A stretch of DNA of 64,000 bases from Microbacterium lemovicicum (GTDB lineage Bacteria > Actinomycetota > Actinomycetes > Actinomycetales > Microbacteriaceae). How positions within the stretch are numbered: position 1 is the first letter of the stretch; every line of letters begins with the position of its first letter. The DNA lies in NCBI RefSeq assembly GCF_003991875.1, contig NZ_CP031423.1, forward strand, positions 1 to 64,000. The letters run 5' to 3'. A program made the translations under genes and the position numbers. The notes under the pieces were generated by a model. The model made no database searches. It was not told the origin of the DNA and worked only from the letters and a program-made list of their open reading frames with translations. This document shows positions 28,882-37,873 of the stretch, in pieces.

Positions 28882-30252
28882 GTGCGGACGATGATCGTGA
28901 TGGCCGGGCGGCTGCTCCTCGCGCACGGCCCCGCCCTCCTCGCGTGGTACCTGGCCGGCACCCTCGGGCGCTATCTCGGCATCCAGCTCGCCGGCTACGT
29001 GGGCGGGTACACGGCGCTCGGCGGCATCCTTCTCCTCCCGCTCGCGATCCTGGCGAAGCTGGTCAGCCTCGTCGCGATGTTCCTGGTGCTGAGAGACGGG
29101 ATGCCGCGGCTCGGCGTCATCGCACCGCCGCCCGCCGACGGGCGGGCGCGTCGGGAGGCCTTCCGCGACGCGCTGCTGTCGGCCACGCTGCCGTTCATCG
29201 CCGTCTACGCGGTGCTCGGCTTCCTCGTCGAGGACGTCGCCTCCTATCTGAGCGTCGCGCTCGCCGTGAAGGTGGATCGCGACACGATCGGCATCCTCAC
29301 CGGCACGGACGTGGACACGTCGGGCGCCGTGGCCGACCTCACGTGGGAGCCGTGGACGATCGGCGTCGTCGCCCTGGCGTTCGCCGGCCGCTGGGCCTGG
29401 AAGCGCTGGCAGGCGCAGCTGCCGCGCTGGACGTCGGTCGGCGCGACCTACCTCGAGGGACTCTGGGTGTTCCTCTCGGTGTACTTCATCGGCGAGGCGC
29501 TGGGTCAGGTGTCGGCGTGGGTCGACTCCCGCCAGGCGATCGCGTGGCTGGGCGAGGCGCGCGCGTGGGTGGGCGGCTGGTTCGCCCCGCTCGGCTGGAC
29601 CTGGGACGCGGTGCTCTGGCTGATCGGTCAGGCCGGAGTCGTCCTGCTGGTGCCGCTCGCATGGCTGACCATCGCCGGCGTCGTCTACGGCCAGGCCGTC
29701 GTGCCGCAGGGCGTGCGTCTGCGCGGCGAACTGGTCACCCGGGCGCGGACACGGTACTCCAGCGTGCCGGCGCGCCTGCGTCGTCGCCTCACCGACATCG
29801 GCGCGGGGATGGGCGCGCGGTTCCGTCCGATCTGGCGGGCGATCGTGCTCATGTGGCGCGGCGGTCCCGTGCTCATCGGCGGCTACGTGCTGCTGTACGT
29901 CATCCTCCTGCTCGCCGGCCAGGTGCTGCGCATCGGGGTCACGCGCGTGGTCGGCCCTCAGGATTTCGAGACGTTCTGGCTCGTGGCCGGCACGCCGCTG
30001 TTGCTGATCGTGCCGCTCGTGATCGAGCCCCTGCGCACGGTGCTGATCGCCAGCGCCTACGACTCCACGATCGGGGCCCTCATCGGCGCTCCGGTGGTCG
30101 AGTCGGGGCATGAGGAGTCAGGGCACGATGACGCCGAGTCGCAGGAAGCCCGGCAGCTCGTCAGCGAGCGCGAAGTCGAGGCCGAGCGGGCCGCTGACAC
30201 TGTCGGGCAGGAGGTAGGGGACCTCGATGGTGAACGGAGCGGTCGAGTCTGA
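28882..30252 (+). CDS. Large polytopic membrane protein, unknown function
   Basis: 456 aa with about 8 hydrophobic segments, including ones near 8-28, 45-70, 100-120, 180-205, 230-250, 265-285 and 330-385. I do not recognise the family. The GTG at 28882 lies 6 nt after TACGGT (28870-28875), a leaderless pattern. The last 45 codons (from 30118) run antisense to the end of the convergent gene, so that hydrophilic Glu/Ser-rich tail may be a by-product of a shifted stop rather than a conserved domain. Neighbouring membrane-anchored proteins suggest, but do not prove, a shared process. Confidence 0.75.
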   Translation: MRTMIVMAGRLLLAHGPALLAWYLAGTLGRYLGIQLAGYVGGYTALGGILLLPLAILAKLVSLVAMFLVLRDGMPRLGVIAPPPADGRARREAFRDALLSATLPFIAVYAVLGFLVEDVASYLSVALAVKVDRDTIGILTGTDVDTSGAVADLTWEPWTIGVVALAFAGRWAWKRWQAQLPRWTSVGATYLEGLWVFLSVYFIGEALGQVSAWVDSRQAIAWLGEARAWVGGWFAPLGWTWDAVLWLIGQAGVVLLVPLAWLTIAGVVYGQAVVPQGVRLRGELVTRARTRYSSVPARLRRRLTDIGAGMGARFRPIWRAIVLMWRGGPVLIGGYVLLYVILLLAGQVLRIGVTRVVGPQDFETFWLVAGTPLLLIVPLVIEPLRTVLIASAYDSTIGALIGAPVVESGHEESGHDDAESQEARQLVSEREVEAERAADTVGQEVGDLDGERSGRV

Positions 30253-30642
30253 CGGGCACACCGTCGGGTTCCGGTAGTCCCAGTCCACGTCGCCGAGCGC
30301 GTTCTGCCAGCGCCGCTGCATGCCGTCGGGCTCACGGAGCGCGGGCACGTCGCACCCCAGCATCTTCCCGTGCGGGTCGACCGGCACCTCCACGACCAGG
30401 AGGCGACCATCGGCCGGCAGGTCGTCGTCCGGTCCGGGGGCCTGCGACCGCACGACCGCCGGGCCCCACGTGCCTCCCGCATACTCGACGGTGTCTCCCG
30501 CGGCGACGGTCGTCGCGAACACGGGCTGCGCCTGATTCATCTGCCACCACTCGACGCCGGAGATGGTGAGCCCCGTGACGGGCAGCAGCACCGCGACGGC
30601 CCCGATCGCGAGCGCATTGCGCCGCCACCACGCCCGCGTCAT
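30118..30642 (-). CDS. Membrane-anchored extracytoplasmic protein, unknown
   Basis: 174 aa. An N-terminal basic segment and one membrane anchor (about 10-30) precede a beta-rich extracytoplasmic domain. Two Cys (in MLGCDVPA and PTVCPSD) could form a disulfide. Third in a three-gene set joined by 4-nt ATGA overlaps. The ATG at 30642 was chosen for that overlap; 30651 is possible. Its last 135 nt overlap the convergent membrane-protein gene. Function not recognised. Confidence 0.75.
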   Translation of the reverse strand: MTRAWWRRNALAIGAVAVLLPVTGLTISGVEWWQMNQAQPVFATTVAAGDTVEYAGGTWGPAVVRSQAPGPDDDLPADGRLLVVEVPVDPHGKMLGCDVPALREPDGMQRRWQNALGDVDWDYRNPTVCPSDSTAPFTIEVPYLLPDSVSGPLGLDFALADELPGFLRLGVIVP

Positions 30643-31181
30643 CGCGCCCACTCCGTCTTCCGGAGCTCCACATCGGTGCCGCGATCGAGTGCCGCCAGAT
30701 CGACCGGCACGCGCACGACCGAGTCGAGCCGCGTCTCCTCGGAGAGGCCGAGCTCGATGACCCCCGAGCGCTGCGCGACGTCGGCCGGGATCTCGAAGGC
30801 GATGCTGCCCGACCTCGGCAGTCCCACGCTCAGACCCGTTCGGAAGATCGAGGGCGGCCGTTCGCTCGCGCGGTAGCGCACGCCGTCGACGATGAGATCG
30901 GCGTGCCCCAGCAGCGAGCCCTGCTCATCGAGCAGCGCCTGCGCCGTGACGTCCGCGACCACCCACGTGCCTTCGGCGCTCCAGCCGCCGGCCTCGGCGC
31001 GGTCACCGAGGCGCACGTCGGTCACGGAGGCTTGAAAGGCTCGTCCGGAGAGGGGGGAACCCAGCGCTCCGGGCACCTCGAACGGGGTCACCGCTGCGTC
31101 GTCGGACGGCGTGATCTGGATGACCGCCCAGGCCGCGACGACCAGCGCCAGACCGATCGTCCACACCAGCCACGGCTTCAT
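30639..31181 (-). CDS. Membrane-anchored DUF4352-like protein
   Basis: 180 aa: membrane anchor (about 5-23) and a beta-sandwich-like domain with FQASVTDVRLGDRA, GTWVVADVTAQAL and VDGVRYRASER, resembling the DUF4352/immunoglobulin-like extracytoplasmic domains. That resemblance is by eye only. The ATG at 31181 overlaps the upstream stop by 4 nt; a reading to 31277 is a shadow extension. Middle gene of the three-gene set. Confidence 0.78.
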   Translation of the reverse strand: MKPWLVWTIGLALVVAAWAVIQITPSDDAAVTPFEVPGALGSPLSGRAFQASVTDVRLGDRAEAGGWSAEGTWVVADVTAQALLDEQGSLLGHADLIVDGVRYRASERPPSIFRTGLSVGLPRSGSIAFEIPADVAQRSGVIELGLSEETRLDSVVRVPVDLAALDRGTDVELRKTEWAR

Positions 31182-31900
31182 CCGTCGCCGCCGTCCTGGG
31201 CGGAGGCGTCGGCTCCGGTGCCCACGTCCGTGACGTCGACCGCCAGCCGCGCGGCGGCGACCGGGCTGTCCCACCACTGCCCGTAGGTGACCAGCTGCCC
31301 GGTGCTGAGACTCATGTCACGGAGTACGACGTGGAGCTCCTCGCCGTCGGACACCGAATCGGCGTCGACCGCCCAGGTCAGGACGAGCTCCGCGGGCACG
31401 CCGGGCTGGAGGTAGGGGGAGTTCGTCGCGTCGTCGAGCCGGGCGACGGCGTCCGCCGGCACGTCGCCGAGCTCGTCGATGCGGACGGAGCCGATGACGC
31501 CTTCCCTGCCGCTCGGGCCGCTCGACGCGGCGAGGGCGCGATCCCACTCGTTCTCGACGGTCAGCACGACCGCCAGCACCCGCTGGCCTGCCTCGACGGA
31601 GACACCCGCGTCGCTCAGCTCGTCGATCAGCACCGCGCGCTCGACGGTGAGGGAGAACTGGTCGTTGCGGTGCGTCTCACCGGCGCGCAGCTCGGGGAGC
31701 GGGGGAGCGGCGACCGCCGAGAGTCCGCCGAAGGCCGCCGTCACGCCGAGGAAGCAGGCGGTGAGGATGCCGGCGAACCACCCGGTGGGCACGCGATCGG
31801 CCCAGGCGACGAGCCGTGTCCGAGCGCCCGCCGGACGGGGATCGGGGGCGCCGGAGCCGTCGTCCGCCGGACCGGCGGGGGCAGGGGGCGGTGCGCTCAC
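31178..31900 (-). CDS. Membrane-anchored DUF4352-like protein, first of three
   Basis: 240 aa: cytoplasmic Pro/Ala/Gly-rich N-terminus (about 1-35), one membrane segment (about 42-64), then a beta-rich domain with the DUF4352-like pattern NDQFSLTVERAVL and RVLAVVLTVENEW. Start choice: TAGGAT (31907-31912, minus) is followed after exactly 6 nt by GTG at 31900, the leaderless spacing seen elsewhere here; a GTG at 31906 directly abutting the -10 box would add two residues. Heads the three-gene unit. Confidence 0.78.
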   Translation of the reverse strand: MSAPPPAPAGPADDGSGAPDPRPAGARTRLVAWADRVPTGWFAGILTACFLGVTAAFGGLSAVAAPPLPELRAGETHRNDQFSLTVERAVLIDELSDAGVSVEAGQRVLAVVLTVENEWDRALAASSGPSGREGVIGSVRIDELGDVPADAVARLDDATNSPYLQPGVPAELVLTWAVDADSVSDGEELHVVLRDMSLSTGQLVTYGQWWDSPVAAARLAVDVTDVGTGADASAQDGGDG

Positions 31901-31967
31901 GGCCACATCCTAGGGCGGCGGCGAGGCGCCGAGCACCGCGCGACGCGCGCGGCGGCGAGGGCGTCGC

Positions 31968-32459
31968 TCAGTTGCCGTCGAGCGTCGGCAGCAGCGCGAA
32001 GACGATCTCCTCCACGTTTCTCCCCACGCCGGGGGCGTAGGCGTCGTTGCGCGAGATCTCGGCGAACCCCGCACGCCGGAGCGCGGCGACGGAGGCCGTG
32101 TTGAGCGCCGCCGCGCGGGCGTAGAGGGGGCGCTCCGGTTCGAGCGCGATGAGGAGCTCGATCACGGCGGTGGCGACACCGCGGCCCCACGCGTGGCGCG
32201 CGATCCAGTAGGTGATCTCCCGGTCGCCGTCGACCGAGAAGGTGCCGGCCGTGCCGGCGAAGCCGCCGTCCTCGGTGACCACCTGCACGCGCGCCGACGG
32301 GTTCGCGCGGTTCCGTGCCATCCAGGCGTCGAAGCTCGCCCGGTCGTCGGGGTCCTTCGCCGTGAAGGCCGCTCGCGCGATGCCCTCCGGATCCCGCATC
32401 ATCTCGAAGACGGCGTCGAGGTCGTCGTCGGCGATGTCGCGCAGTTCGATGTGGCCCAC
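31968..32459 (-). CDS. GNAT family N-acetyltransferase
   Basis: 163 aa. The acetyl-CoA-binding region AWGRGVATAVIELLIAL (about 90-106) has the family Q/RxxGxG/A pattern, and LNTASVAALRRAGFAE (about 118-133) is the typical second motif of the RimJ-like subgroup. The acceptor substrate is unknown. GTG at 32459 follows TAGCGT (32466-32471) by 6 nt, so probably leaderless. Confidence 0.88.
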   Translation of the reverse strand: MGHIELRDIADDDLDAVFEMMRDPEGIARAAFTAKDPDDRASFDAWMARNRANPSARVQVVTEDGGFAGTAGTFSVDGDREITYWIARHAWGRGVATAVIELLIALEPERPLYARAAALNTASVAALRRAGFAEISRNDAYAPGVGRNVEEIVFALLPTLDGN

Positions 32460-32518
32460 GTGCCCACGCTACCGATCACCCGCGACAGGCAGAACCCGTT
32501 CCTCCGGTCGGCCGGGAT

Positions 32519-33181
32519 TCAGGATGCCGGATCCGGCACGTCCGCGCGGACGTACATGCCCAGCAGCACCTGCTCCGCCGCGACGGCATCGCGGATCTTC
32601 ACCGCGTCGCGCAGCTCCGCGAAGCGATCCGCGAGAGCGGGGGTCGCGGAATCCGGGGTCTTCTGCTGGAGGTTCCGCTGCAGGGTGAGGCCCGCCTCCC
32701 GCATGACGGCGGCGAAGATGCCGTTGCGTGAGGCCCGGATGACCTGCTGGTAGAAGACGACCTGGGCGCCGAGCGTGGCCATCGCGTCACCGGACCGAGC
32801 TGCCGCCTCGAGGGCCTCCGCCAAGCCGATGAGCGTGCCGTGCGTCTCGTCGTCGCATCGCGAGAGGGCGAGGTGCAGTGCGTCGCCCACGATGAGCGCC
32901 ATGAACTCGCGGGTCTCGTCGAACGCCGTCGCGGGGGGAGCGGTCACGCGGGTCCAGCGGTTGGCGGAGACCTCCACGAGCCCCATCCGCTCCAGTCGCT
33001 GCAGCGCCTCGCGGATCGGCGTGCGCGAGACGCCGAGCATCTGGGCGAGCTCGACGTCGCGCAGTCGATCGCCCGGGCGGAGCCTGCCCTCGAGGATCGC
33101 CTTTCCGAGCACGCGGAAGACCTCGTCGCCCAGGACTGCGCCTCGGGTGTCGAGCGGTTCGAAGGAAGTGTCCATGCTCAT
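32519..33181 (-). CDS. GntR family (FCD/FadR subfamily) transcriptional regulator
   Basis: 220 aa. The N-terminal winged helix (about 15-80) contains VLGKAILEGRLRPGDRLRDVELAQMLGVSRTPIREALQRLE, the GntR signature; the C-terminal half is an all-helical FCD-type ligand domain with Asp/His metal candidates. The ligand is unknown; no obvious catabolic operon is adjacent, the nearest gene being a GNAT gene 59 nt downstream. ATG at 33181 chosen over 33175; TAGAAT (33192-33197) lies 10 nt upstream. Confidence 0.9.
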   Translation of the reverse strand: MSMDTSFEPLDTRGAVLGDEVFRVLGKAILEGRLRPGDRLRDVELAQMLGVSRTPIREALQRLERMGLVEVSANRWTRVTAPPATAFDETREFMALIVGDALHLALSRCDDETHGTLIGLAEALEAAARSGDAMATLGAQVVFYQQVIRASRNGIFAAVMREAGLTLQRNLQQKTPDSATPALADRFAELRDAVKIRDAVAAEQVLLGMYVRADVPDPAS

Positions 33182-33490
33182 CGGCGTGGGAATTCTATGG
33201 CGCCATCGACGGATAGCCGTGAGGGGGCGCGCTGTACACCGATATATCACTAGAATCATGCTGTCGCGCTCAGCGTGACCTATCCGGGGGGATACATCGG
33301 CGCCCGGGTCCGTGCGCTCTGCCGGGCCCGGGCGTCGACTTGTTCCGGCAGCCTCGGTCCGGCCCGCGGCGCCGCGCGTCGTGCAACGGTTTCGTCACAT
33401 CAGCCGCCGGACGGTGCGCTCGGCGGGCAGGGTCATTAGCGTGAAGGTCATCCGCGCGCCAGGTGCGGATACTCAGCAGAACGGCACGGA
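33182..33490. promoter_or_regulatory. Divergent intergenic region between gntR-type gene and csp
   Basis: 309 bp with no gene. Near the GntR gene: minus-strand TAGAAT (33192-33197). At 33232-33257 is an unusually AT-rich patch around GATATATC and TGTACA, a plausible GntR binding site. An 8-bp inverted repeat CGCCCGGG/CCCGGGCG spans 33301-33334. Toward csp, TAGCGT at 33437-33442 is a candidate -10 giving a roughly 40-nt leader. All assignments are pattern-based. Confidence 0.4.
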
Positions 33491-33697
33491 ATGAGCACGC
33501 AGGGCACGGTCAAGTGGTTCAACTCGGAGAAGGGCTTCGGCTTCATCGCTCCCGATGACGGCAGCGCGGACGTCTTCGCCCACTACAGCGCCATCGCGGC
33601 GAGCGGCTACCGCTCGCTCGAGGAGAATCAGCGCGTGGAGTTCGACGTCGCACAGGGTCCCAAGGGCCTGCAGGCGGAGAACATCCAACCCCTCTGA
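33491..33697 (+). CDS. Cold-shock protein
   Basis: 68-aa single cold-shock domain that binds single-stranded RNA/DNA. Both RNP motifs are intact: KGFGFIAP (RNP1, about 14-21) and VFAHYSAI (RNP2, about 29-36). It is preceded by [11 protein letters not shown], as in CspA. Monocistronic, with a strong terminator after it. The short leader argues against the long thermosensing 5' UTR known from E. coli cspA. Confidence 0.96.
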   Translation: MSTQGTVKWFNSEKGFGFIAPDDGSADVFAHYSAIAASGYRSLEENQRVEFDVAQGPKGLQAENIQPL

Positions 33698-33705
33698 ACC
33701 ACGCG

Positions 33706-33745
33706 AGCGGCGGTGCCAGGACCTCGTCCCGGCACCGCCGCTTTC
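33706..33745 (+). terminator. Terminator downstream of the cold-shock gene
   Basis: A perfect 12-bp stem AGCGGCGGTGCC / GGCACCGCCGCT with a 13-nt loop, followed by TTCT. Textbook position 9 nt after the stop codon. Confidence 0.8.
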
Positions 33746-33793
33746 TCGTGCCCGCGTGCAGCTCCGGGCGACACGCGGCCGCCCAGACCCCGC

Positions 33794-35863
33794 TCAGCCC
33801 TTGCCGCGGACGAGCTCCAGGCCGGCGCCGGCGAACTGGCGCACGGTCGCGTCGGGGAGGAACGCGCGCGTGAGCGCGGCGCCGATGGGGATGAGATCGC
33901 CTTCGTCGTGGAAGAGCAGGTACATCGTCTCGAAGCGCGGGTTGAACTTCATCTTGAATTTGTGGAGTGACTGGAAGCCGTAGACGGGCTCCAGCGACTC
34001 GGCGAGCTTGTCGCTCAGCTCGGCGATCATGCCGGCCCCCGGCGGGTACTCGTGCGCGAGCGGAGCGCCGGAGAGCGACATGATCTTCGCGCCCTCCTCC
34101 GAGAACTGACGCGCCGAGGCGCCGAGCAGGTACTCCATCACCGGGCCGAAGCCGCCCTCGCGCCGACGCATGAGGTCGAGCGTCCAGCCGTGCACCGCGC
34201 CGTCCGCGCCGTAGACCGGCAGCCATGACAGGAACCCGTCGACGTCGCCGCTCGGGGAGATGGCCAGCGCCAGGCGCACCTCCGGGTCCTCCGCCTCGGT
34301 CAGCGTCCCCAGCGTGAATCCCATCTCGGGCAGGCCCTTGTCACCGACCCACATCTCCGAGATCGCCCGCAGCTGCTGCCGGATGCCCCACGTCTCGTCC
34401 TTCAGGTGCGTCAGGCGGAACGTCATCTCCTCGCGGCCCGCGCGGTTGAGGGAGGAGCGCACGGAGTTCCACTGCTTGCCGGTGAACTGCACCGGCAGGT
34501 CGACGATCGTGTCGTCCGCGACGACGATGCTGCGCCAGATCGGCGGGACGGCATCCCGCGTCTCCTCGCTGGAGCTGAAGAAGCAGGGCGTCAGCCCCGC
34601 CGCCTCGGTCATGGAGATGAACTCCGTCACCGACTGCGCGCGCGTGCCGGCAGGCCCCAGCGGGTCGGCCAGGGCGACAGCGACGCCGGCCCGGCGCTGG
34701 TAGACCACGATCCCGTGCGTCGTGCGCACGTACTCGTTGTTCTCCCACGTCGACATCCAGGACAGGGTGCCGCCCCCGTGCGCGTGCAGCATCTCCTTCA
34801 CCTCGTCGACGGTGGGCGGGCTCTGCGCGCCCAGCTTGGACTTCCGTCGCGCGGTGAAGGCGTGCCGGATCCAGAGGAGGTAGATGAACATGAGCAGCCA
34901 CAGCACCGTCGACCCGGCGGTGAGGCTCGGGTCGCCGCTGAGGACCACCTCCGTGCCGTCGTGACCGAGCAGCAGCACCGCGGCGATGACCAGCCCTCCG
35001 GTGAGGAGGTTGAAGCTCGCCAGGATGATGGAGACGATCCACGCCCAGCGGCGGCCGTGGAACAGCCCGTTCGCGACGAAGAGGATGATGGCGGCGTCGA
35101 TGATGATGTCGACCCACGACCCCTCTCCCGGGTCGGAGTACCCGAACGGCCCCTCCGTGGGCACGAGCAGCACGATGATCTGCGTGGCGCCGAGGGCGAG
35201 CATGACCGTGAAGGCTGTCACGCGCTGCTCGCGCACCGTCGAGCGCTGCACCCGCAGCGACCGGTCGACGCTGAGCACGAGCAGCGCGGCCAGCACGTGC
35301 TCGACGTCGGCGACCGACCCCCAGTACAGGAGGGCGACGAAGAGGAAGGCGAGGAAGACCACCCAGGCGCGCAGGCGCCACGGGGCCACGAACAGCCCGA
35401 TCGCCGCGGCGAGGCACGCCATGGTGCCGCCGGACGGACCGACGTCCAGCACTCCCGCCTGCAGCTGAGCCCACGGCCAGGGGAGGAACGCCCCCACCCA
35501 CAGGAGGAGCGCGGCGGCGAAGACGGCGAACAGCTGGCCGATGCCGAAGTAGGCCAGGGCGACCCGGGAGCCTCGCTTGAACTCCAGGAAGGCCATGCCG
35601 GCGAACCCGAGGATCGTGAGGATGTAGACCCACGGGAGATTGACAAAGAACGTCCCGGTGATCGGAGTCCAGAAGCGCCCCTCCTCCAGGGCGGGGAGCC
35701 CGTAGGCCACCTGCGGGAAGAGATCGCTGTCCTGGAAGGGCGACCACAGGCCGCCCCAGATCACGCCGGTGACGAGGATCGCGGCGATGAGGGAAAGAGT
35801 CGCCGGGATGCGGGACACGACACGCAGGACCGGGGGACGAGGGCGCGACACGGTGTCGGTCAT
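33794..35863 (-). CDS. MprF-like membrane protein with C-terminal DUF2156 domain
   Basis: 689 aa. The N-terminal half (about 1-345) has some nine membrane segments; the first part, with FQDSDLFPQVAYGLPALEEGRFW, looks rhomboid-like in layout but lacks a GxSG serine. The cytosolic C-terminal part (about 370-689) is a DUF2156 (GNAT-fold) domain of the type that transfers amino acids from tRNA to phosphatidylglycerol in MprF/LysX, with WSFxxK-like and RREGGFGPVMEYLLG stretches. Lipid aminoacylation is inference from family. The ATG at 35863 lies 6 nt after TATCGT (35870-35875). Confidence 0.85.
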   Translation of the reverse strand: MTDTVSRPRPPVLRVVSRIPATLSLIAAILVTGVIWGGLWSPFQDSDLFPQVAYGLPALEEGRFWTPITGTFFVNLPWVYILTILGFAGMAFLEFKRGSRVALAYFGIGQLFAVFAAALLLWVGAFLPWPWAQLQAGVLDVGPSGGTMACLAAAIGLFVAPWRLRAWVVFLAFLFVALLYWGSVADVEHVLAALLVLSVDRSLRVQRSTVREQRVTAFTVMLALGATQIIVLLVPTEGPFGYSDPGEGSWVDIIIDAAIILFVANGLFHGRRWAWIVSIILASFNLLTGGLVIAAVLLLGHDGTEVVLSGDPSLTAGSTVLWLLMFIYLLWIRHAFTARRKSKLGAQSPPTVDEVKEMLHAHGGGTLSWMSTWENNEYVRTTHGIVVYQRRAGVAVALADPLGPAGTRAQSVTEFISMTEAAGLTPCFFSSSEETRDAVPPIWRSIVVADDTIVDLPVQFTGKQWNSVRSSLNRAGREEMTFRLTHLKDETWGIRQQLRAISEMWVGDKGLPEMGFTLGTLTEAEDPEVRLALAISPSGDVDGFLSWLPVYGADGAVHGWTLDLMRRREGGFGPVMEYLLGASARQFSEEGAKIMSLSGAPLAHEYPPGAGMIAELSDKLAESLEPVYGFQSLHKFKMKFNPRFETMYLLFHDEGDLIPIGAALTRAFLPDATVRQFAGAGLELVRGKG

Positions 35864-35913
35864 GGTCACACGATAGCGGTGGGCATCCCCGGCGACACGG
35901 GAGTCAGGTCCCG

Positions 35914-37176
35914 TCAGCCGCGGCGGGCGTAGGCGGCCAGGTCGTGCGCGAACTCCGCGGCGCGCAGCGCCCGTCGGGCGGCGTCCAGCGCCTCGACCGG
36001 GTCCTGCGCCTGACGGGCGGCGGCGAGCTCGGACTGCGCGGTGCTCAGGCGCATGCGGGCGTCGGCGCCGGCCCGTGCGTGGGAGACGGCGCTCTCCGCA
36101 CGCGCGACGGCGTTGCGCGCCGCTGCAAGGGTGCCGGGGAGCGCCGTGCGGGCGCCGCGGAGGCGCTGCTGCGCCGTTCGCGCGTCGCCCAGCGCCATGT
36201 CGAGGCGGTCGCGGGCGCGGGCGATGCCGTCGATCGTCGCGGTGGGTCGGCGGAAGGCTGCGGGCTCGAGGGCCGTGGCCGCGGCACCCACCTCGCGCAT
36301 CTCGGCGGCGAGCCGGTCGGCGGCGTCGGGTTCGAGCGAGCTCCGCAGGGCCTCGGCCTGGCGCAGCGCCGTCCGCAGCACGTCGAGCTCGCCGGTGACC
36401 GCGAGGGCCGCCTGGGTCACGAGCCGGTGCCGCTCCTCCACGGCGCGCGCCTCGGCCTGCGCCTGCCGCAGCGCCCGCTCGGCCTCGCTCAGGTCGGGCA
36501 GGGCGGTGACCGTGGGGTCGCCGGCCTTGCGTCGTGCACGCTCGAGGTGCGACGTCGCGGCGTCGGCGTGGGTGAGGGCCGCGCGGGCGGCGGCCGCGGC
36601 ATCCGTCCACTCGGACTCGTCGAAGCGGGACCGCAGCTCGTCCACGAGCGCGCGGAGGTCGCCGGTGCTGCCGCGCAGGTCGTCGAGACGAGCGGATGCC
36701 GCGGCCACCCGATCGGCTGCCGAGACGTTGCCGCGCACCCACTCGGCGTGCTCCGCGGCGGCGCGGTCGAGGATCGCCCGCGCCTCGTCGACGCGGGAGC
36801 GCAGGCGCCGGGACGTGCGCGTGACCTGGTCGGGATGGGGGGCGGGCTCGGCCGAGACGGCGCGGTACTCCTCGAAGGCCTTGTCGCGCACGTGCTGGGC
36901 GGTCATGCGCGCCCGGCGCAGGGACTGCGGGGCGTCGCCCCCGTAGAGGGCGCCCGACAGCCCCACCTCGAGGTCGGCCTCCTCGATCGCGTCGTCGAGC
37001 GCGACCAGTGCCGAACCTGCCCCAGCGCGCTCGCCCTCGGCGGCGGCCTGTGCGCGCGGACTGCGGCGCGCCCGGCGCAGCGCGACGACGAGCACCGCGA
37101 TCAGCAGCGCGGCGACGGCGAAGACGATGACGGCCGGGATGATCCAGCCGAGCGCGTCGGCCAGGGCGTCAGGCAT
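35914..37176 (-). CDS. Membrane-anchored coiled-coil protein
   Basis: 420 aa. One N-terminal membrane segment (about 10-33) is followed by an Ala/Arg/Glu-rich, almost wholly alpha-helical cytosolic part with heptad-like spacing (about 80-415). No catalytic motif seen; family not recognised. In this very Ala-rich composition helix prediction is easy and not specific. Overlaps the upstream HAD gene by 8 nt, so they form a pair. Confidence 0.75.
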   Translation of the reverse strand: MPDALADALGWIIPAVIVFAVAALLIAVLVVALRRARRSPRAQAAAEGERAGAGSALVALDDAIEEADLEVGLSGALYGGDAPQSLRRARMTAQHVRDKAFEEYRAVSAEPAPHPDQVTRTSRRLRSRVDEARAILDRAAAEHAEWVRGNVSAADRVAAASARLDDLRGSTGDLRALVDELRSRFDESEWTDAAAAARAALTHADAATSHLERARRKAGDPTVTALPDLSEAERALRQAQAEARAVEERHRLVTQAALAVTGELDVLRTALRQAEALRSSLEPDAADRLAAEMREVGAAATALEPAAFRRPTATIDGIARARDRLDMALGDARTAQQRLRGARTALPGTLAAARNAVARAESAVSHARAGADARMRLSTAQSELAAARQAQDPVEALDAARRALRAAEFAHDLAAYARRG

Positions 37177-37852
37177 CCTCGTCCGGGATCAGCAGGAGGC
37201 GGCGGAGCTCGTCGACCGAATCGACGGCGGCCTGTGCGCCGTCGGCCTCGTGGGGCCAGCTGAACCCCCAGCGGACGAAGATCACGGGCACGCCGTGCGC
37301 CGCGCCACCCTCGACGTCGTGGTGCCGGTCGCCGATCAGCACGGGCCGGCTGACGTCGATGCCCTGCGCCTCGAGGCGCCGCAGCGCCTCGGCGACGATG
37401 TCGGCCTTCTCGCTGAGGCGCTTCTCGTCGATCGACGCGCCGACGATGACGGCCAGCTGGGGGGCGAGATCGAAGTGCTCCATCAGGGCCTGCACCTGGA
37501 TCTCGGGCTTGCTGCTGGCCGTGGCCTGGGGCACGCCCGCGGCGGCGAGATCGGCGACGAGGTCGGCGATGCCGGGGTAGAGGCGTGCGCCGGTCGTGTA
37601 GCCGTCGTCGCGGCCCACCTCGCGATAGACGGCGACGGCCTCGGTGGCCTGCTCCGGCGTCATGCCGAGCTGCTTCTGGAACGTCTCGAACATGGGCGGC
37701 CCGATCCAGTGGACGAGCTCGGCCCGCGCCACCGGCGGGTGGCCCAGGCGCTCCATCGTGATGCCGAGCCGGCGGAGGATGCCGTCCGAGGCATCCACCA
37801 TCGTGCCGTCGACGTCCCAGAGGATGCAGGACCAGGGGGAGTGCGACGCCAT
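37169..37852 (-). CDS. HAD-superfamily hydrolase (phosphoglycolate-phosphatase-like)
   Basis: 227 aa. HAD motif I is LWDVDGTMVDAS (about 11-22, nucleophile Asp and acid Asp), motif II is the Ser/Thr of TASSKPE (about 117), motif III Lys is in DEKRLSEKAD, and motif IV is VLIGDRHHDVEGG. A helical cap lies between motifs I and II. Substrate cannot be read. ATG at 37852 follows TAGCGT (37859-37864) by 6 nt. Confidence 0.9.
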   Translation of the reverse strand: MASHSPWSCILWDVDGTMVDASDGILRRLGITMERLGHPPVARAELVHWIGPPMFETFQKQLGMTPEQATEAVAVYREVGRDDGYTTGARLYPGIADLVADLAAAGVPQATASSKPEIQVQALMEHFDLAPQLAVIVGASIDEKRLSEKADIVAEALRRLEAQGIDVSRPVLIGDRHHDVEGGAAHGVPVIFVRWGFSWPHEADGAQAAVDSVDELRRLLLIPDEDA

Positions 37853-37873
37853 GCCCCTACGCTACCCGTCGGC

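Noticed and set aside
33794..35863. Second rhomboid protease
   Set aside because: The N-terminal membrane layout resembles rhomboids but lacks the GxSG serine motif; the C-terminal DUF2156 domain points to the MprF-like group.
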